Below are positions 1-10,476 of a stretch of DNA of 64,000 bases, piece after piece. Source of the DNA: Tenacibaculum sp. SG-28 (lineage in GTDB: Bacteria; Bacteroidota; Bacteroidia; Flavobacteriales; Flavobacteriaceae); the NCBI RefSeq assembly GCF_002954385.1, contig NZ_MQVY01000001.1:472892-536891 (forward strand), read 5' to 3'. The notes under the pieces were generated by a model. That model was given only the letters and a program-made list of their open reading frames with translations. It made no database searches and was not told the DNA's origin. Within the stretch, counting starts at the first letter, position 1. The number at the start of each line of letters is the position of its first letter. Both the position numbers and the translations under genes were made by a program.

Positions 1-609
1 AAAATATCACAGGATTTAGCAACTTTAAATTACCAAAGAAATCAAGATTGGCATCCAGATTTTACCGAAGACAATGCCAAGCAAGCAGTGTTTTCTTTTA
101 CAGGAGAGGTATTTAGAAGTATCGATGTGAATTCCATGACCAATGCGCAAATAACCAAAATGCAAGAAAAGTTACGAATATTATCTGGTTTGTACGGATT
201 GTTGAAGCCATTAGACCTTATACAGCCATATCGTTTGGAAATGGGTACAAAATTACAGGTAGGGCAAACTGATACATTATACAAGTTCTGGGGAACCAAA
301 TTAGCCGAATCTTTAAATGAGGAAATGAATGCTGATTCTTTGCTAATTAACTTAGCGAGTGCAGAGTATTTTAGAGCGTTACCAAAGAAGGCTTTGAAAG
401 TTCCTATGATTACTCCTGTATTTAAAGACTTTAAGAACGGGCAATACAAAACGATAATGACCTATGCCAAAAAGGCACGGGGATATATGGTGCGATACAT
501 TATAGAAAATGATGTAAACTCCATTGATGGCCTTAAAGGTTTCAATACCGATGGGTATGGTTTCTCCGAAGAAATGTCGCAAGGGAACGATTTAGTTTTT
601 ACTAGATAA
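1..609 (+). CDS. yaaA: Peroxide stress protein YaaA (DUF328/UPF0246), 3' part
   Basis: The reading frame is open from base 1, so the gene begins outside the window; 202 codons remain of a family usually near 250 residues. The GTG at 88 lies inside the protein and is not its start. The motif LSGLYGLLKPLDLIQPYRLEM and the following GTKL and FWGTKL segments are typical of YaaA, a cytosolic DNA-binding protein that in E. coli limits Fenton damage by lowering free iron during peroxide stress. The C-terminus (GYGFSEEMSQGNDLVFTR) also fits the family. It converges on the next gene with only a four-base gap. Identification is from motif recognition, and the role is taken from the family. Confidence 0.9.
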   Translation, partial: KISQDLATLNYQRNQDWHPDFTEDNAKQAVFSFTGEVFRSIDVNSMTNAQITKMQEKLRILSGLYGLLKPLDLIQPYRLEMGTKLQVGQTDTLYKFWGTKLAESLNEEMNADSLLINLASAEYFRALPKKALKVPMITPVFKDFKNGQYKTIMTYAKKARGYMVRYIIENDVNSIDGLKGFNTDGYGFSEEMSQGNDLVFTR

Positions 610-613
610 GTTC

Positions 614-2677
614 TCACTCTGTTGGTATGGTAAAAAAGGTTTTTTTTGAAAAATACCATTGTAATCCAAACCCGTATTCGGTAAATTCAAAACCTGTAGC
701 GGTTGCAGATGCTATATTATTGTGTTTACCGAATACATACACCTGAAAATAGTTGGATAATCTATAACCAACATTGGCATCAATTCTAAAGGTGCCTGAC
801 TTATCTTCGTCTTCAATATATTGATATCCTAAAGCGCCATTTATTGTATAGGTTATTTTTTGTTCCTCCGGGCTGGTAAGATTGGTGAAAACTTCCACAG
901 AGTTAAATTTATTAGGGCTAAAATAAAGATCTGCCTTAGTTTCTTTAAACGTCATGTATTGATAATTCACTCCTATCTTTAATGCAGGAGTATTACTTAG
1001 TTTGTAAAAAAGTGAAGTAAAGAATATATTTCTAGTATTGTCGTCACTTTGTGAAGTGAACATAGATTGTGAAAATAGCCCAAGATTAAAGTTGGTTTCT
1101 AATAAATAATCTATTAGGTAGTTGTGCATCATTATATTTTCTGCTATCAGTGGTGCATTAAAGTTTTGTAATTCTTTACTAAAAAGAATTTTAATATCTT
1201 GAAGAGGTGCGGGCTTATAGTTTATTTTTAAATGTCCAATGACACTAGTAAATTCATTTTCAATATGGAGTGCATTTATTAATCCTAGGCTTCCTTCTAG
1301 CTTAAATTTAGGATGTATGCGATAGTGAGCACCCAACTCAAATTGATTGGTAGTAGCCTTTTTTTCAAGAATTGCATTGGTCGTTTTTCGATTGGTGTAT
1401 TTTAAGATCGGTGAAAATTTAAAACTTGTAGGTAGTTTTGCCATGACGTTAAATGCATTGGCTTTGTTCTCTCCGTTATCATAGGTGTGCGTGTATCGTT
1501 GTGTGATATACGGAAGTGTTTTCCAGGTGAGTTTTTTATTAAATTGCAAAGCATCTTCCTGATTAGGGTATATTTTAAGAGTTCTTTTGTTATATACATA
1601 AGCATTTTCTAAATCACCATATGCAAAATGCGCATTGGCATTTCCTAAGTTTCCATCGAAACTTTCTGTATTAAGACGCAAAACCGTATCGTAGTTGTGT
1701 ATGGCTTTTTGAAAATTATTGGTATACATGTTATACATCGCTTGTAAAACTTGTGTCCTTTCTGAATTGGGGAATACCTCCGTTATTTTTGTCAATTCTT
1801 TTCTAGCTTCTTTATATTTGTAATTCCAAAGTAACGCTTGAATATAACGCTCTTTAGCATCGACGTATTTTGACGTATTTACAGGTATACTTTTTTCTGC
1901 AAAGGCATTGGCTATCGATGCAGTTTCTAAAGCTTTTTTGTCTTTTTTTTGCAAATGATAAACAAGTGCTGAACCACAAGTTGCTGTTAGATATCCATCT
2001 TTTTGTTTCTCCATAAATTCATAGGATTTCAGAGCTGCATCGTATTTTTTGGATTTAATTTGAAGGTTAGCTTTGGCATCTATTACAGCAATGTCGTTTG
2101 GGAATTGTTTAAGCGTATTTTCTAAAATATCCATTGCTGTTTCGGTATTGTTTTTCTGGCTTTCCTCATATGCATAATTGAGTTGTATGTATTTTTTCGA
2201 ACGTAATGCATTTTCATTATTTGGTTGTATGGCAAGTGCTAAATCAATATATTGCATAGCTAATTTATGTTTCTTTACATTGGTTAACGTATTGGCATAT
2301 GACAAATTTGCAGCGAAACTTTCGGGGTTTTTTCGTACTAAATTTTCAAAATATTTTTCGGCTTCGGCATAACTTTCATCCCATAATAAACTCTCTCCGT
2401 AATTGAGTTTAATTTCAAAATCGTCAGGATAACTGTTCTCTAGATTTTTAAAAATAGATACAGCCTCTTTAGTTTTACCCTGTAAGCCAATAGATCTTCC
2501 GTAACACAGTTTTGCAGTTTTATTGTTAGGATATTCTTTTAGAATTTCAGAAAAATATTTTTCTGCGTTTTTATACGCTCCATTCTCTAAAAACTGGTAT
2601 CCGGTTTCCATATTCTGCGCATAGTTTTGCACTAGTAAAAGCAAAAAAATACAAGTGAGACAATACTTACTTTTCAT
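614..2677 (-). CDS. TPR protein with C-terminal outer-membrane beta-barrel (YaiO-like)
   Basis: 687 residues. An N-terminal signal peptide ends near residue 21 (LLLLVQNYAQ). Tetratricopeptide repeats follow to about residue 390 (for example KYFSEILKEYPNNKTAKLCYG). The last ~290 residues alternate polar and aromatic positions and end close to FGLQWYF, as in a YaiO-type outer-membrane barrel. TPR-plus-barrel proteins of this kind occur next to glycosyltransferases and are suspected of helping export or anchor surface polymers. Here it is divergent from a STAS gene and a GT4 glycosyltransferase, which supports an envelope role. The repeats and barrel are read from the sequence; the YaiO assignment is by overall resemblance, and the substrate is unknown. 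Confidence 0.72.
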   Translation of the reverse strand: MKSKYCLTCIFLLLLVQNYAQNMETGYQFLENGAYKNAEKYFSEILKEYPNNKTAKLCYGRSIGLQGKTKEAVSIFKNLENSYPDDFEIKLNYGESLLWDESYAEAEKYFENLVRKNPESFAANLSYANTLTNVKKHKLAMQYIDLALAIQPNNENALRSKKYIQLNYAYEESQKNNTETAMDILENTLKQFPNDIAVIDAKANLQIKSKKYDAALKSYEFMEKQKDGYLTATCGSALVYHLQKKDKKALETASIANAFAEKSIPVNTSKYVDAKERYIQALLWNYKYKEARKELTKITEVFPNSERTQVLQAMYNMYTNNFQKAIHNYDTVLRLNTESFDGNLGNANAHFAYGDLENAYVYNKRTLKIYPNQEDALQFNKKLTWKTLPYITQRYTHTYDNGENKANAFNVMAKLPTSFKFSPILKYTNRKTTNAILEKKATTNQFELGAHYRIHPKFKLEGSLGLINALHIENEFTSVIGHLKINYKPAPLQDIKILFSKELQNFNAPLIAENIMMHNYLIDYLLETNFNLGLFSQSMFTSQSDDNTRNIFFTSLFYKLSNTPALKIGVNYQYMTFKETKADLYFSPNKFNSVEVFTNLTSPEEQKITYTINGALGYQYIEDEDKSGTFRIDANVGYRLSNYFQVYVFGKHNNIASATATGFEFTEYGFGLQWYFSKKTFFTIPTE

Positions 2678-2838
2678 TTTATTGTTGTTTGGTTCATACT
2701 ACACCTTCAAGTTAAGTATAACTTTTTAATATTCATCGATATATAATAGCGTTTCATCGAAATCAAATTCTATTTTAATCGTAGGTAACTGAAATTTGTA
2801 TGCAGTTAAAAGTTTATGCGATATAAAATTTAAAGCTT

Positions 2839-3144
2839 ATGCAATTACAAATAGTAGAGAGTAATGGAATTCACGAAATCAATGGAGATATTACCAAAGA
2901 AAATATCGAAGTGGTAAAAACCTACCTCGAAACTGTCTTGGATGCAAACGACATCCACATTATTGATTTAAATAAGGTAAATAAAATAGATATATATGGT
3001 ATTAACTTATTAATTTCTTTTTACCGAAATATAGAACTACAAAATAAAAGAGTTCTACTTCTTGGTTACAATAATAGAGGTATTAAAAGCATGTTGCTCC
3101 AAACAAAAATGTCTTTTATTTTAAGTGATGTTTTTCAGAAGTGA
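2839..3144 (+). CDS. STAS-domain protein
   Basis: 101 residues, a single STAS (anti-sigma-factor-antagonist-like) domain. The beta strand IHIIDLNKVNKIDIYGINLL matches the region that carries the phosphorylated serine in SpoIIAA-type proteins (usually D-S-S-G). Here the motif is D51-I-Y-G54, so that serine is absent and ordinary partner-switching phosphorylation at this site is not possible. It lies 150 bp upstream of a GT4 glycosyltransferase on the same strand and is divergent from the TPR/barrel gene. It may be a small regulatory or scaffolding partner of a polysaccharide machine, but that is inference. No anti-sigma kinase or phosphatase is seen in the window. Confidence 0.75.
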   Translation: MQLQIVESNGIHEINGDITKENIEVVKTYLETVLDANDIHIIDLNKVNKIDIYGINLLISFYRNIELQNKRVLLLGYNNRGIKSMLLQTKMSFILSDVFQK

Positions 3145-3294
3145 ATTCGTAGTTGTTCTATTAGTTCAAATATTATTTAATAATAAAAAGCTATAAAAAA
3201 ACAAGTAACCGATACAAAACATACGTTTATCGATTGCCTAACTTGATTTGATTATTTTAAGAGAAATTTAAACTGTCATTATAAATTATACGCG

Positions 3295-4482
3295 ATGAAA
3301 CTAGCCATTGTATCTGCATATCCACCCAGTAAAGTTACTCTAAATGAATATGCCTACCATTTAGTGAAAAATTTATCAGCTAAAGAAGAGCTTAACGAAA
3401 TTGTAATTTTAACCGATGTAAAACCCAGTCAATCGCTCTTAGAATTTAAAGAAAGTACTTGTGTTGTAACCGCTGTTCAATGTTGGACTTTTAATAGTTA
3501 TCACAATTTCTTTTCTATTATGAAAACAATTCAAAAAGTAAAGCCAGACCTTGTATTTTTTAACCTCCAGTTTATGAAATTTGGTGATAAAAAGATAGCG
3601 GCAGGTATGGGATTATTACTTCCTTTAGCGTGTAAAATTATTAATATTCCTTCGCTAGTCTTATTGCACAATATATTGGAGCAAGTAGATCTTAAAACAG
3701 CTGGTTTTACGAAGAATAAACTATGGAAAAATGTCTTCAATTTTATAGGTACTTGTCTTACCAAATCTATATTAGCATCAGATTTAGTTGCTGTAACTAT
3801 TGGGAAATACGTAGATATTCTGGAAAAAAAATACAAAACTAACAACGTTGCTTTAATTCCTCATGGAACCTTTGAAATTAGTAATACTCTTGAAATGCAG
3901 CAAGATGGTGAGGTTTTCAGAATTTTAACTTTTGGTAAATTTGGTACCTATAAAAAAGTGGAGGTATTAATCGAGGCATTAATTGCTATTCGTAAAAAAG
4001 TTCCGATAAAGATTGAGCTAATTATTGCTGGGACAGACAATCCAAATGTCCCTGGGTATCTAGAAAGTGTTCAAACTACATACGCACATGTTGAAGGCTT
4101 GTTTTTTCCTGGATATATAGAAGAAGAAAATGTGGCCTCACTTTTTATGAATAGTTCTGTGGTTGTCTTGCCATATACAGGAACAACAGGTAGTTCCGGG
4201 GTATTGCATCAGGCCGCTGGTTATGGCAAAGTAATCGTCTTACCAGATCTTGGAGATTTTAGTTTATTGATGAAAGAAGAGGGATACGTTGGTGCATATT
4301 TCGAGCCTGAGAACTACCTTAGTTTAGCAGATGCTTTGGAAAAACTTATTAAAGATAAACAGTATCGAGAAACTATTGCCCATATTAATTACAAAGCATC
4401 TAAGGCTTTATCTATGGCAGATATTTCGAATTGGTATATTGTTCACTTTCAAAACATTTTACTTAAAAACAAAGCTTCCTAA
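3295..4482 (+). CDS. Glycosyltransferase family 4 (GT-B fold)
   Basis: 395 residues. The N-terminal half begins MKLAIVSAYPPSK and continues with segments typical of the acceptor-side domain. The C-terminal half has ILTFGKFGTYKKVEVLIEAL, a PGYI..E.V segment, and LPYTGTTGSSGVLHQAAGYGKVIVLP, the usual nucleotide-sugar-binding region of retaining GT4 enzymes. It presumably transfers a sugar from an activated donor to a growing glycan on the cytoplasmic side. It ends one base before the end of the convergent GH5-like gene. The family is well supported; donor and acceptor cannot be inferred. Confidence 0.88.
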   Translation: MKLAIVSAYPPSKVTLNEYAYHLVKNLSAKEELNEIVILTDVKPSQSLLEFKESTCVVTAVQCWTFNSYHNFFSIMKTIQKVKPDLVFFNLQFMKFGDKKIAAGMGLLLPLACKIINIPSLVLLHNILEQVDLKTAGFTKNKLWKNVFNFIGTCLTKSILASDLVAVTIGKYVDILEKKYKTNNVALIPHGTFEISNTLEMQQDGEVFRILTFGKFGTYKKVEVLIEALIAIRKKVPIKIELIIAGTDNPNVPGYLESVQTTYAHVEGLFFPGYIEEENVASLFMNSSVVVLPYTGTTGSSGVLHQAAGYGKVIVLPDLGDFSLLMKEEGYVGAYFEPENYLSLADALEKLIKDKQYRETIAHINYKASKALSMADISNWYIVHFQNILLKNKAS

Positions 4483-6012
4483 TTATTTTGAGATATACTC
4501 AAAGGCAGGTTTTTCATTTCCGTCAGTATCTATAAATCCAAAGTTTTTTTGTCTATTTTTTCTCCATGGTAGCACACCAACTACGATATCAGGGATGGAT
4601 GTAAAGTCGTATAAAGTCCATGATAAATAATCGATGCTATTTTCGGAGAGTATTTTTTGAAAATCTCTATAGAAGTGCTCTTGTTTGGTACGATTCTTCC
4701 CGAATGGATTCCAAAAACCAAAGTCTGAGGAAGCGCCAAACTCTTGCAGCACTAACTTTTTGTTTGGAATGATTTCCTTTAGGGAAGTGTAGTCTTTTAT
4801 AAAATTTTTTGGTTTACCGTAGTAATGGTAGGATATAAAATCCAATTCATTATGCAGTATGTGTGCAACTTTAGAGGAAGACCACCCGATGGTAATTTGA
4901 TGATTAGGATCGATTTCCCGCAAGTAGTTCACAGTTATTCTTAACCAGGCGAGTACATTTTCTTTTTTTCTAGATTTGAAATCTAGGTCTGGTTCGTTTT
5001 TAATATCCCATGCAAGAATGGTAGGGTTAGTAATAAATGGGGTGACTATTTGTTCAAGATGCCGCTGGGTAATACTCCAATCGATAACTTTATAATCTCC
5101 ATAGGAGTCGAATAAGGTTACTATAACTTTAAGTCCGTTGTCTTCTGCAATTTGTAAAAGTGTTTTAAGTTGTTCTGTTTTAGAGGAAGGAATATCACTT
5201 TTGCCAAAATCATGATAGGGTATAAATATTCTAATACTATTTAAGCCTTGTTCTGCAATTAGGGAAAAGTCTTTAGATATAATCTCTTTGTCAAAGCGTT
5301 CACCAAACATATTCCATGCAGAATTTTGGGGATAGTAATTGATGCCTTTATACCGAAAGTTGCCCGGATATAACTTTTGGTTTGCTGTATTTGTACTATT
5401 TGTCTTTGAAGTAGTACTTTTAGTTTTTACCATATGTCGAATTCTCCAATATCCATCTTCTTTAAGCATCACAACTTTGTAGGAATAATAACCAATGTTT
5501 TCGAACAACATCTTATCGTTTTTAAATACCTGTTGGTATTCTTTTACGTTTCGGTCTGTAAAAGCAATTAATTGTCCGTCTTCACTGTAAAAATGAATAT
5601 CGATTGCATGTTCTAGTGTCGTTCCATTAGTTCGAATATTTTGTCTTTTATTTTCTGCAACTATTTTCTGTAAATTTTTTCTTGCGTTTTGCGTGTAGTA
5701 ATCTTCAATTCCTTTTGTCGTGTTGGTTTCGAAAGACATAAAACGGAGGTACCAAGCGTGCAAATAGTCTCTTTTGAGATCTACCATGGTTTGCTTTTCC
5801 ATAACTCGCCCTGGATTTTTTGTATTGATCCAGCTAAATTTTGGCATGTAAAAGTTTTTGGTGTCTTCGGCAACTTTTAACATAGTACTTCTATCTGCAC
5901 CTTTATTGAAATAACTCAAAACTTTACTGATACCAAAAATTACAAATACATTTATAAGAATAAATGTAGAGAAGATTAAAATTTGATAACTATTTCGAGT
6001 ATAATTTTTCAT
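4483..6012 (-). CDS. Membrane-anchored GH5-like glycoside hydrolase with NTF2-like domain
   Basis: 509 residues. A single N-terminal membrane segment (~residues 10-33) suggests a type II anchored or secreted protein. Residues ~75-197 resemble an NTF2/SnoaL-like fold (GYYSYKVVMLKEDGYWRIRH). From ~residue 218 a TIM-barrel hydrolase of the GH5/cellulase superfamily is evident: KGINYYP, GLNSIRIFIPYHDFG, AWDIKNEPD with probable acid/base E340, ISYHYYG, and LVLQEFGASS with probable nucleophile E424. The start codon overlaps the stop of the upstream Ig-like gene in an ATGA, so the genes are translationally coupled. In this setting it could trim, release or process the polymer made by the neighbouring glycosyltransferases. 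Superfamily is confident; substrate unknown. Confidence 0.82.
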   Translation of the reverse strand: MKNYTRNSYQILIFSTFILINVFVIFGISKVLSYFNKGADRSTMLKVAEDTKNFYMPKFSWINTKNPGRVMEKQTMVDLKRDYLHAWYLRFMSFETNTTKGIEDYYTQNARKNLQKIVAENKRQNIRTNGTTLEHAIDIHFYSEDGQLIAFTDRNVKEYQQVFKNDKMLFENIGYYSYKVVMLKEDGYWRIRHMVKTKSTTSKTNSTNTANQKLYPGNFRYKGINYYPQNSAWNMFGERFDKEIISKDFSLIAEQGLNSIRIFIPYHDFGKSDIPSSKTEQLKTLLQIAEDNGLKVIVTLFDSYGDYKVIDWSITQRHLEQIVTPFITNPTILAWDIKNEPDLDFKSRKKENVLAWLRITVNYLREIDPNHQITIGWSSSKVAHILHNELDFISYHYYGKPKNFIKDYTSLKEIIPNKKLVLQEFGASSDFGFWNPFGKNRTKQEHFYRDFQKILSENSIDYLSWTLYDFTSIPDIVVGVLPWRKNRQKNFGFIDTDGNEKPAFEYISK

Positions 6013-7222
6013 TGTAATTTTACGTCCTTTATTTCTTTTAGCTTCCCCATTGTTGCAATGGATATAGTGTAAGTTCCTGGGGCAATTGTAGTTTTGTTTA
6101 GATCAAAACTAGCAATGCCCTTTAAGCTATGCTTTCGTAGGGAACTAATTATTTTTGTATTCTTTCGTATGTTTAATGTTACCAGAGCACCGTCGGGGAT
6201 TCGTTGCTGTATAAAGCTAACCAATGGTCCTACGATTACTTTATTTTTTTCGGGAGTAACTTCTACAGGAATTTCAGAGAGCGCTGCGATAAAAGAGGTT
6301 TGAAGCCAATTACTTTCTGCCATTCCAACCACATAAGCTTTGATCTTCCAGGTTTGTGCAGACTCCGGATGTAAAATACTTCCAGTTGCAATTCCTCCAA
6401 TCGTGTTCCCAGAAGTTTGTAATTTGTATCCTAAATTATTTTGTATGATGAAGGAAACTTTTGTTCCGTCGCTTACTACATTTCCGTATCGATCTTTTAA
6501 AATCGAGGTGGTAAAGGTAATGACTTGATTCCCATCGGCGTAATTATGTGTTTTATTTGCTTTAATGGTGAAATTTTCAGGCGTGTTTGCTGCAATATCT
6601 ACAGTAAATTCCTCTGATGTGCTATTGTTGCATTCTATCGTGGCAATTATTTTTCCTGTTTTTGGATACGCATATATTTTTCTCCATCCAATAAGATTAT
6701 GTAATTCTAGGCTATCTGTCTTTTGTTGCGATCTAAAAATTCCGTAACCTTAATTTTTGTTTTGTCTGCAAGTGGGTTGTCAAAAGTATCGGTCGGCACA
6801 CTAACTAGCATGGCAAAATCTTTTGCAGTATTAAAGATTTCATTTGGGCCAACATAATTTTCCATTACTATGTGCTTGTTATTAGGACGAATACTGATAG
6901 ATCCCTTTTGAAGTACTGATTTTCCTCCTATTAGTTTCCAGTGAAGTATTCCAGATTTGGCGCAAAAATAGGTTGGTATTTTAAACAGGTGAAATTCCTT
7001 TTTCCTCGCTGTATCCTCTACTAAAGAACTTCCATACGAATTATGAATCCAGAGTTGGACCTCTCCCTGTGAAATAGTTGCAAATTTTAAAATGATTGGA
7101 CTACCAGCGGAATACGTAGTTCTATTAAGAAAGTATTCGGTATGTTGTCCGTAGCTAATTGAAAAGCTATTTGCCAACAGAAAAAATAAAACAAGACGAT
7201 ATGTAGTTTTTTGTAAAATCAT
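6009..7222 (-). CDS. Secreted protein with Ig-like (Big_1-type) domain; one apparent frameshift
   Basis: Two reading frames make one protein of about 404 residues. It starts at 7222 with a signal peptide (LVLFFLLANSFSISYG) and the first frame ends at 6707. The other frame is open from about 6750 down to 6009 and encodes an invasin/intimin-like Ig domain (GNQVITFTTSILKDRYGNVV, DGTKVSFIIQN). Adding one base in the T run at 6721-6724 (A run on the coding strand) joins FLDRNK to TDSLELHNLIGWRK. Stop and start overlap the neighbouring genes by four bases on both sides (ATGA), so this is the middle gene of a coupled operon. It may bind or space a surface polymer, which is inference. The break may be a sequencing error or a real loss of function. 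Confidence 0.65.
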
Positions 7223-10200
7223 TTAAAGGCACCATTATATTCATTAAGTTCCATTTTCACATAAGAAAATTTTTTGCTCTGTATTGGCTGTAATAAAACC
7301 TCATGTTGTTTCTCATTTCGATTCGGAAGGAAATTATTTTTAATTTCTCGGTTCAAGATTCCGTTGCTGTAACTCTGTGAATAATCGTTAGAATAAACTT
7401 CAATATTTACATTTTCGGGTATTCTATAGCTAAAATAATGTTTTCTACGAGGTCGAATACTCTCCTCTATAAACAAATGATCTATCCATACTAACCTTTT
7501 ATTTTTATCATAAAAGGAGAGTAAAATTTTAGGAATGGTTGCATTCGTGGTACCTTTATTAAATAAAACTCCAGTTAGAATAGAATCCTTTTGATTTACC
7601 ATGTTCAGTACTAAATCATCTCGGAGTTCATTTCCCGAGAGTATACTCGTAGAGAGGATGTTAAATTTTGCAGGGATGTCATTTATTTCTATTGGAGTGA
7701 ATTCTTCCGGATTGAATGTCTTTGGAATCGAGTCGTTCGCATTTGCCCAGCAATGCCTTCAAAATCTACTTTAAAGCTAGTTATTTCCTTGGGATACAAA
7801 TTATGTTTGATAAGGTATTTGGCATTATAGGTAGCAAGTAACTTGTCTTTATAGTTAAAAATACTTCCTCTGACATTTACATCTGCCGGAGAGTTATCTA
7901 TATTTTGTAGTTCACCAATAATTGAAAATTTACCATCACTTTTAATTAATGTTGCAGACAAAATTTCTAAAATAGGTTGTTTTAAAATATCCTCGTGATA
8001 GGTTTGTTCTGAAGTAACTTTTCTTCTTCCATGGTTGTAATATATGGAGGTGTTTTGTATTACGAGTTGTTCCGGAGGAAGATCTCTGTCAAAATCATCG
8101 AGAATAAGATACCACTTGTTATTTCTCTTGATGAGATCGTGGTAGTATACTTTCGTAAATCGTTCTAAAGAAGTTATCCAGTGTGTTGTCACCATAACTT
8201 TTGCTTTGTTGTTTTTCTGTTCGATAAGAATTGGTTCCATGGCGTCTAGTTTTGCATAAGAACTCAACAAACCATCTGTTACTGAAATCTCCAATAAAAA
8301 TTGATCTAGTGTTTTATTACTCAATGGATCTAAATGTTCATAGGCTCTTTCAAATTTTTTAAAATCGAGAGCATCGTAATACGAGGCTACGGCATTTGTC
8401 GGTGTAAGGTGGGTGTTATTCGATTGATAAATCGAAAAGGTGTACATACCAAGGCTCACTGCAACAAAAAGCAACCAAACACAAATAATTATTGCGATTC
8501 TTTTAATTTCTTGGTTGTTACTTTTATAGATGTGAATTCCCGATATAGGAATGTCTTTCGTTTTATTTGCTATATGTTGTATCCATCGATATTGAATATT
8601 TACAATAAAAGCTATCAGTAAAATTAGCATTGGTAAGATACCCCACCATATTTTTTGATACAAAGAGACATCTTCTTTTGGAAGAACTCCTGGTAAAGGA
8701 GGTACACTTAGTTTTTCCCATACCATAATTCCATTTTCTAAAACTTGAAGTCTTTGCCATCCACAGAAGTATAAAATAGGATCATAGAACTTATCATTCG
8801 AAAAGATGTATTTTAAATGGTATTTTTCAGGAACAGTTAAAAACTGTTGCAGAGAACCAATGCCTTCTACACCTTTAAATTTTGAGTTTTCTAGTCGCTC
8901 AATGGCTCTAGAGGTTAATTCGGGTAATCTTCGAGCCGAATGATAATTACCATCTATTGTTTTTGCTTTAGTGAGAGAAGCTAACCATGCCATCTGATCA
9001 CCAAAACCAAGCGTAAGGTACCTCCATTTGTAATGTTGGTCTGCATTCAAAAAATTTACTATCGGTAGCATTTTTATTTTCTGTGGTTGGAAAGGTCTAA
9101 AATATCCCAAACTAATAGTTAAAACCGCTATGCTTACGTATACTAAAATAGTTGAGCTGCAAATTGTACGAAATAAGAATAGTCCGAATTTTTGAATTAT
9201 TTTTATTTTAATATCTCCCGAAAATAGGCGGTAAAAGAATTCTCCTGCTATTGGAATAGCCATCACAGAACCCCAAAAACTAAAACGGTCTAAGGTGAGG
9301 ATATTAAAGGCATTTTCGCCTAGTATTAATTTAGGTATGACTGAAGTTCCGCCAGTTCCTAAAAGGGTTAATATAAGAATTGATATTCCAAAGAACAATA
9401 GTCTTCGGGATAGGTACCGGTACCAGATATAGGGAAAGATACACAAAAGTATGCCCCAAGGAATTAAAAAAAACATTAGCCCGGAGGAGGCAACCTCTAA
9501 AAAATCATCTCTAGAACCATGCGGAATTGGGACTTGTGTTATTGGATTGTTTTTAATGTTTATCCAATACGGTAAAATACTTAAAATAATAACCAATATT
9601 GAGGATATGGTAAATACCAGAATACTCGCCATTTTTTCACGTAAACTTCGAATAAAATCTAAAAAACGGATGTCTTCATATGTTGCATCACTTTTTTTTG
9701 CATGTTCCATTACAGCCATACCAATAGTGGGTATAATAAAAAAAACCATTCCAAATATTGGGGTAACATGATGGGCAGTTGCACCAAGGCCTATTAAAGA
9801 AATCGCACAAAAAAAACTGTATTTGCTTTTGTGTAATACCCAATTGTAAATATGCGGTAAAGTATGTAACAAAAAAGCGATTCCAAGAATCGTTGGAATT
9901 TGTCCGAAAATATGAATGGTTTCAATAAGAGAGGAGGAGCAAACAGCAAAAATTGTTGCATATCCTGCTACTTTTCTATTTCTCAAGAGCAGTAAAGAAA
10001 AATTATAAACACCTTGAAGAAATAATAGAATACTGAAGATACAAAGGAAAAATAAACCAAATTTTATACCACCTATAAAAGATAGTAGAGCAATTATTTG
10101 ATGTGACAATGGCGGGTACCCTAAAACAGAGAATCCATTGTACCAATTGTAATTCCATGGGTCAAACCAAGAAGTAATGTAATGATTGGAAAAGAAAACA

Positions 10201-10346
10201 TGAATAAGAGCGTCATACGTATATTCTAAGGTAAAAAACATAGAACTTCCATGGAACACCAAACCAATCAGTAGGGCACTTAGCAAATATGGATTTCTTT
10301 TTGTATGCAATATGCGTTCTTTTTTTGATGTATTATAAATATACAA
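7219..10346 (-). CDS. Large multi-spanning membrane protein (GT-C/YfhO-like) with NTF2-like and FxLYD-like C-terminus; one apparent frameshift
   Basis: About 1,042 residues once one frameshift is repaired. Residues 1 to ~620 hold a dozen or so membrane segments, with a first loop (YDALIHVFF, WFDPWNYNWYNGF, GYPPLSHQ) of the type found in integral-membrane glycosyltransferases and YfhO-like proteins. After a last membrane helix near ~640 come an NTF2-like domain (NAVASYYDALDFKKFERAYE) and an FxLYD-like beta domain (SATLIKSDGKFSIIGELQN). The first frame stops at 7689; adding one A at the run at 7742-7744 continues it as NANDSIPKTFNPEEF into a second FxLYD-like domain ending at 7219. It overlaps the next gene by ATGA. 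A polyprenyl-phosphate-sugar glycosyltransferase is plausible, since a GT2 of the donor-making type lies divergently upstream, but this is inference. Confidence 0.65.
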
Positions 10347-10476
10347 ATAACTATGGTAACTCTAAACCCACTGATAGGTAGATATTTACCTTTCATCTAA
10401 ACTATATGTGCTGAAGTCGAATGATATATCAAATTCAGAATATCCCCAATAATTTAGTTTAAAAAAACATCAAATA

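Noticed and set aside
88..609. yaaA beginning at the GTG at 88
   Set aside because: The frame is open and family-like from base 1, so this GTG is internal and the gene starts before the window.
7689..10346. The stop at 7689 as the true end of the large membrane protein
   Set aside because: The other frame continues the same domain at once, and one added A in a short run restores it; the following ATGA overlap at 7219 also needs the longer form.
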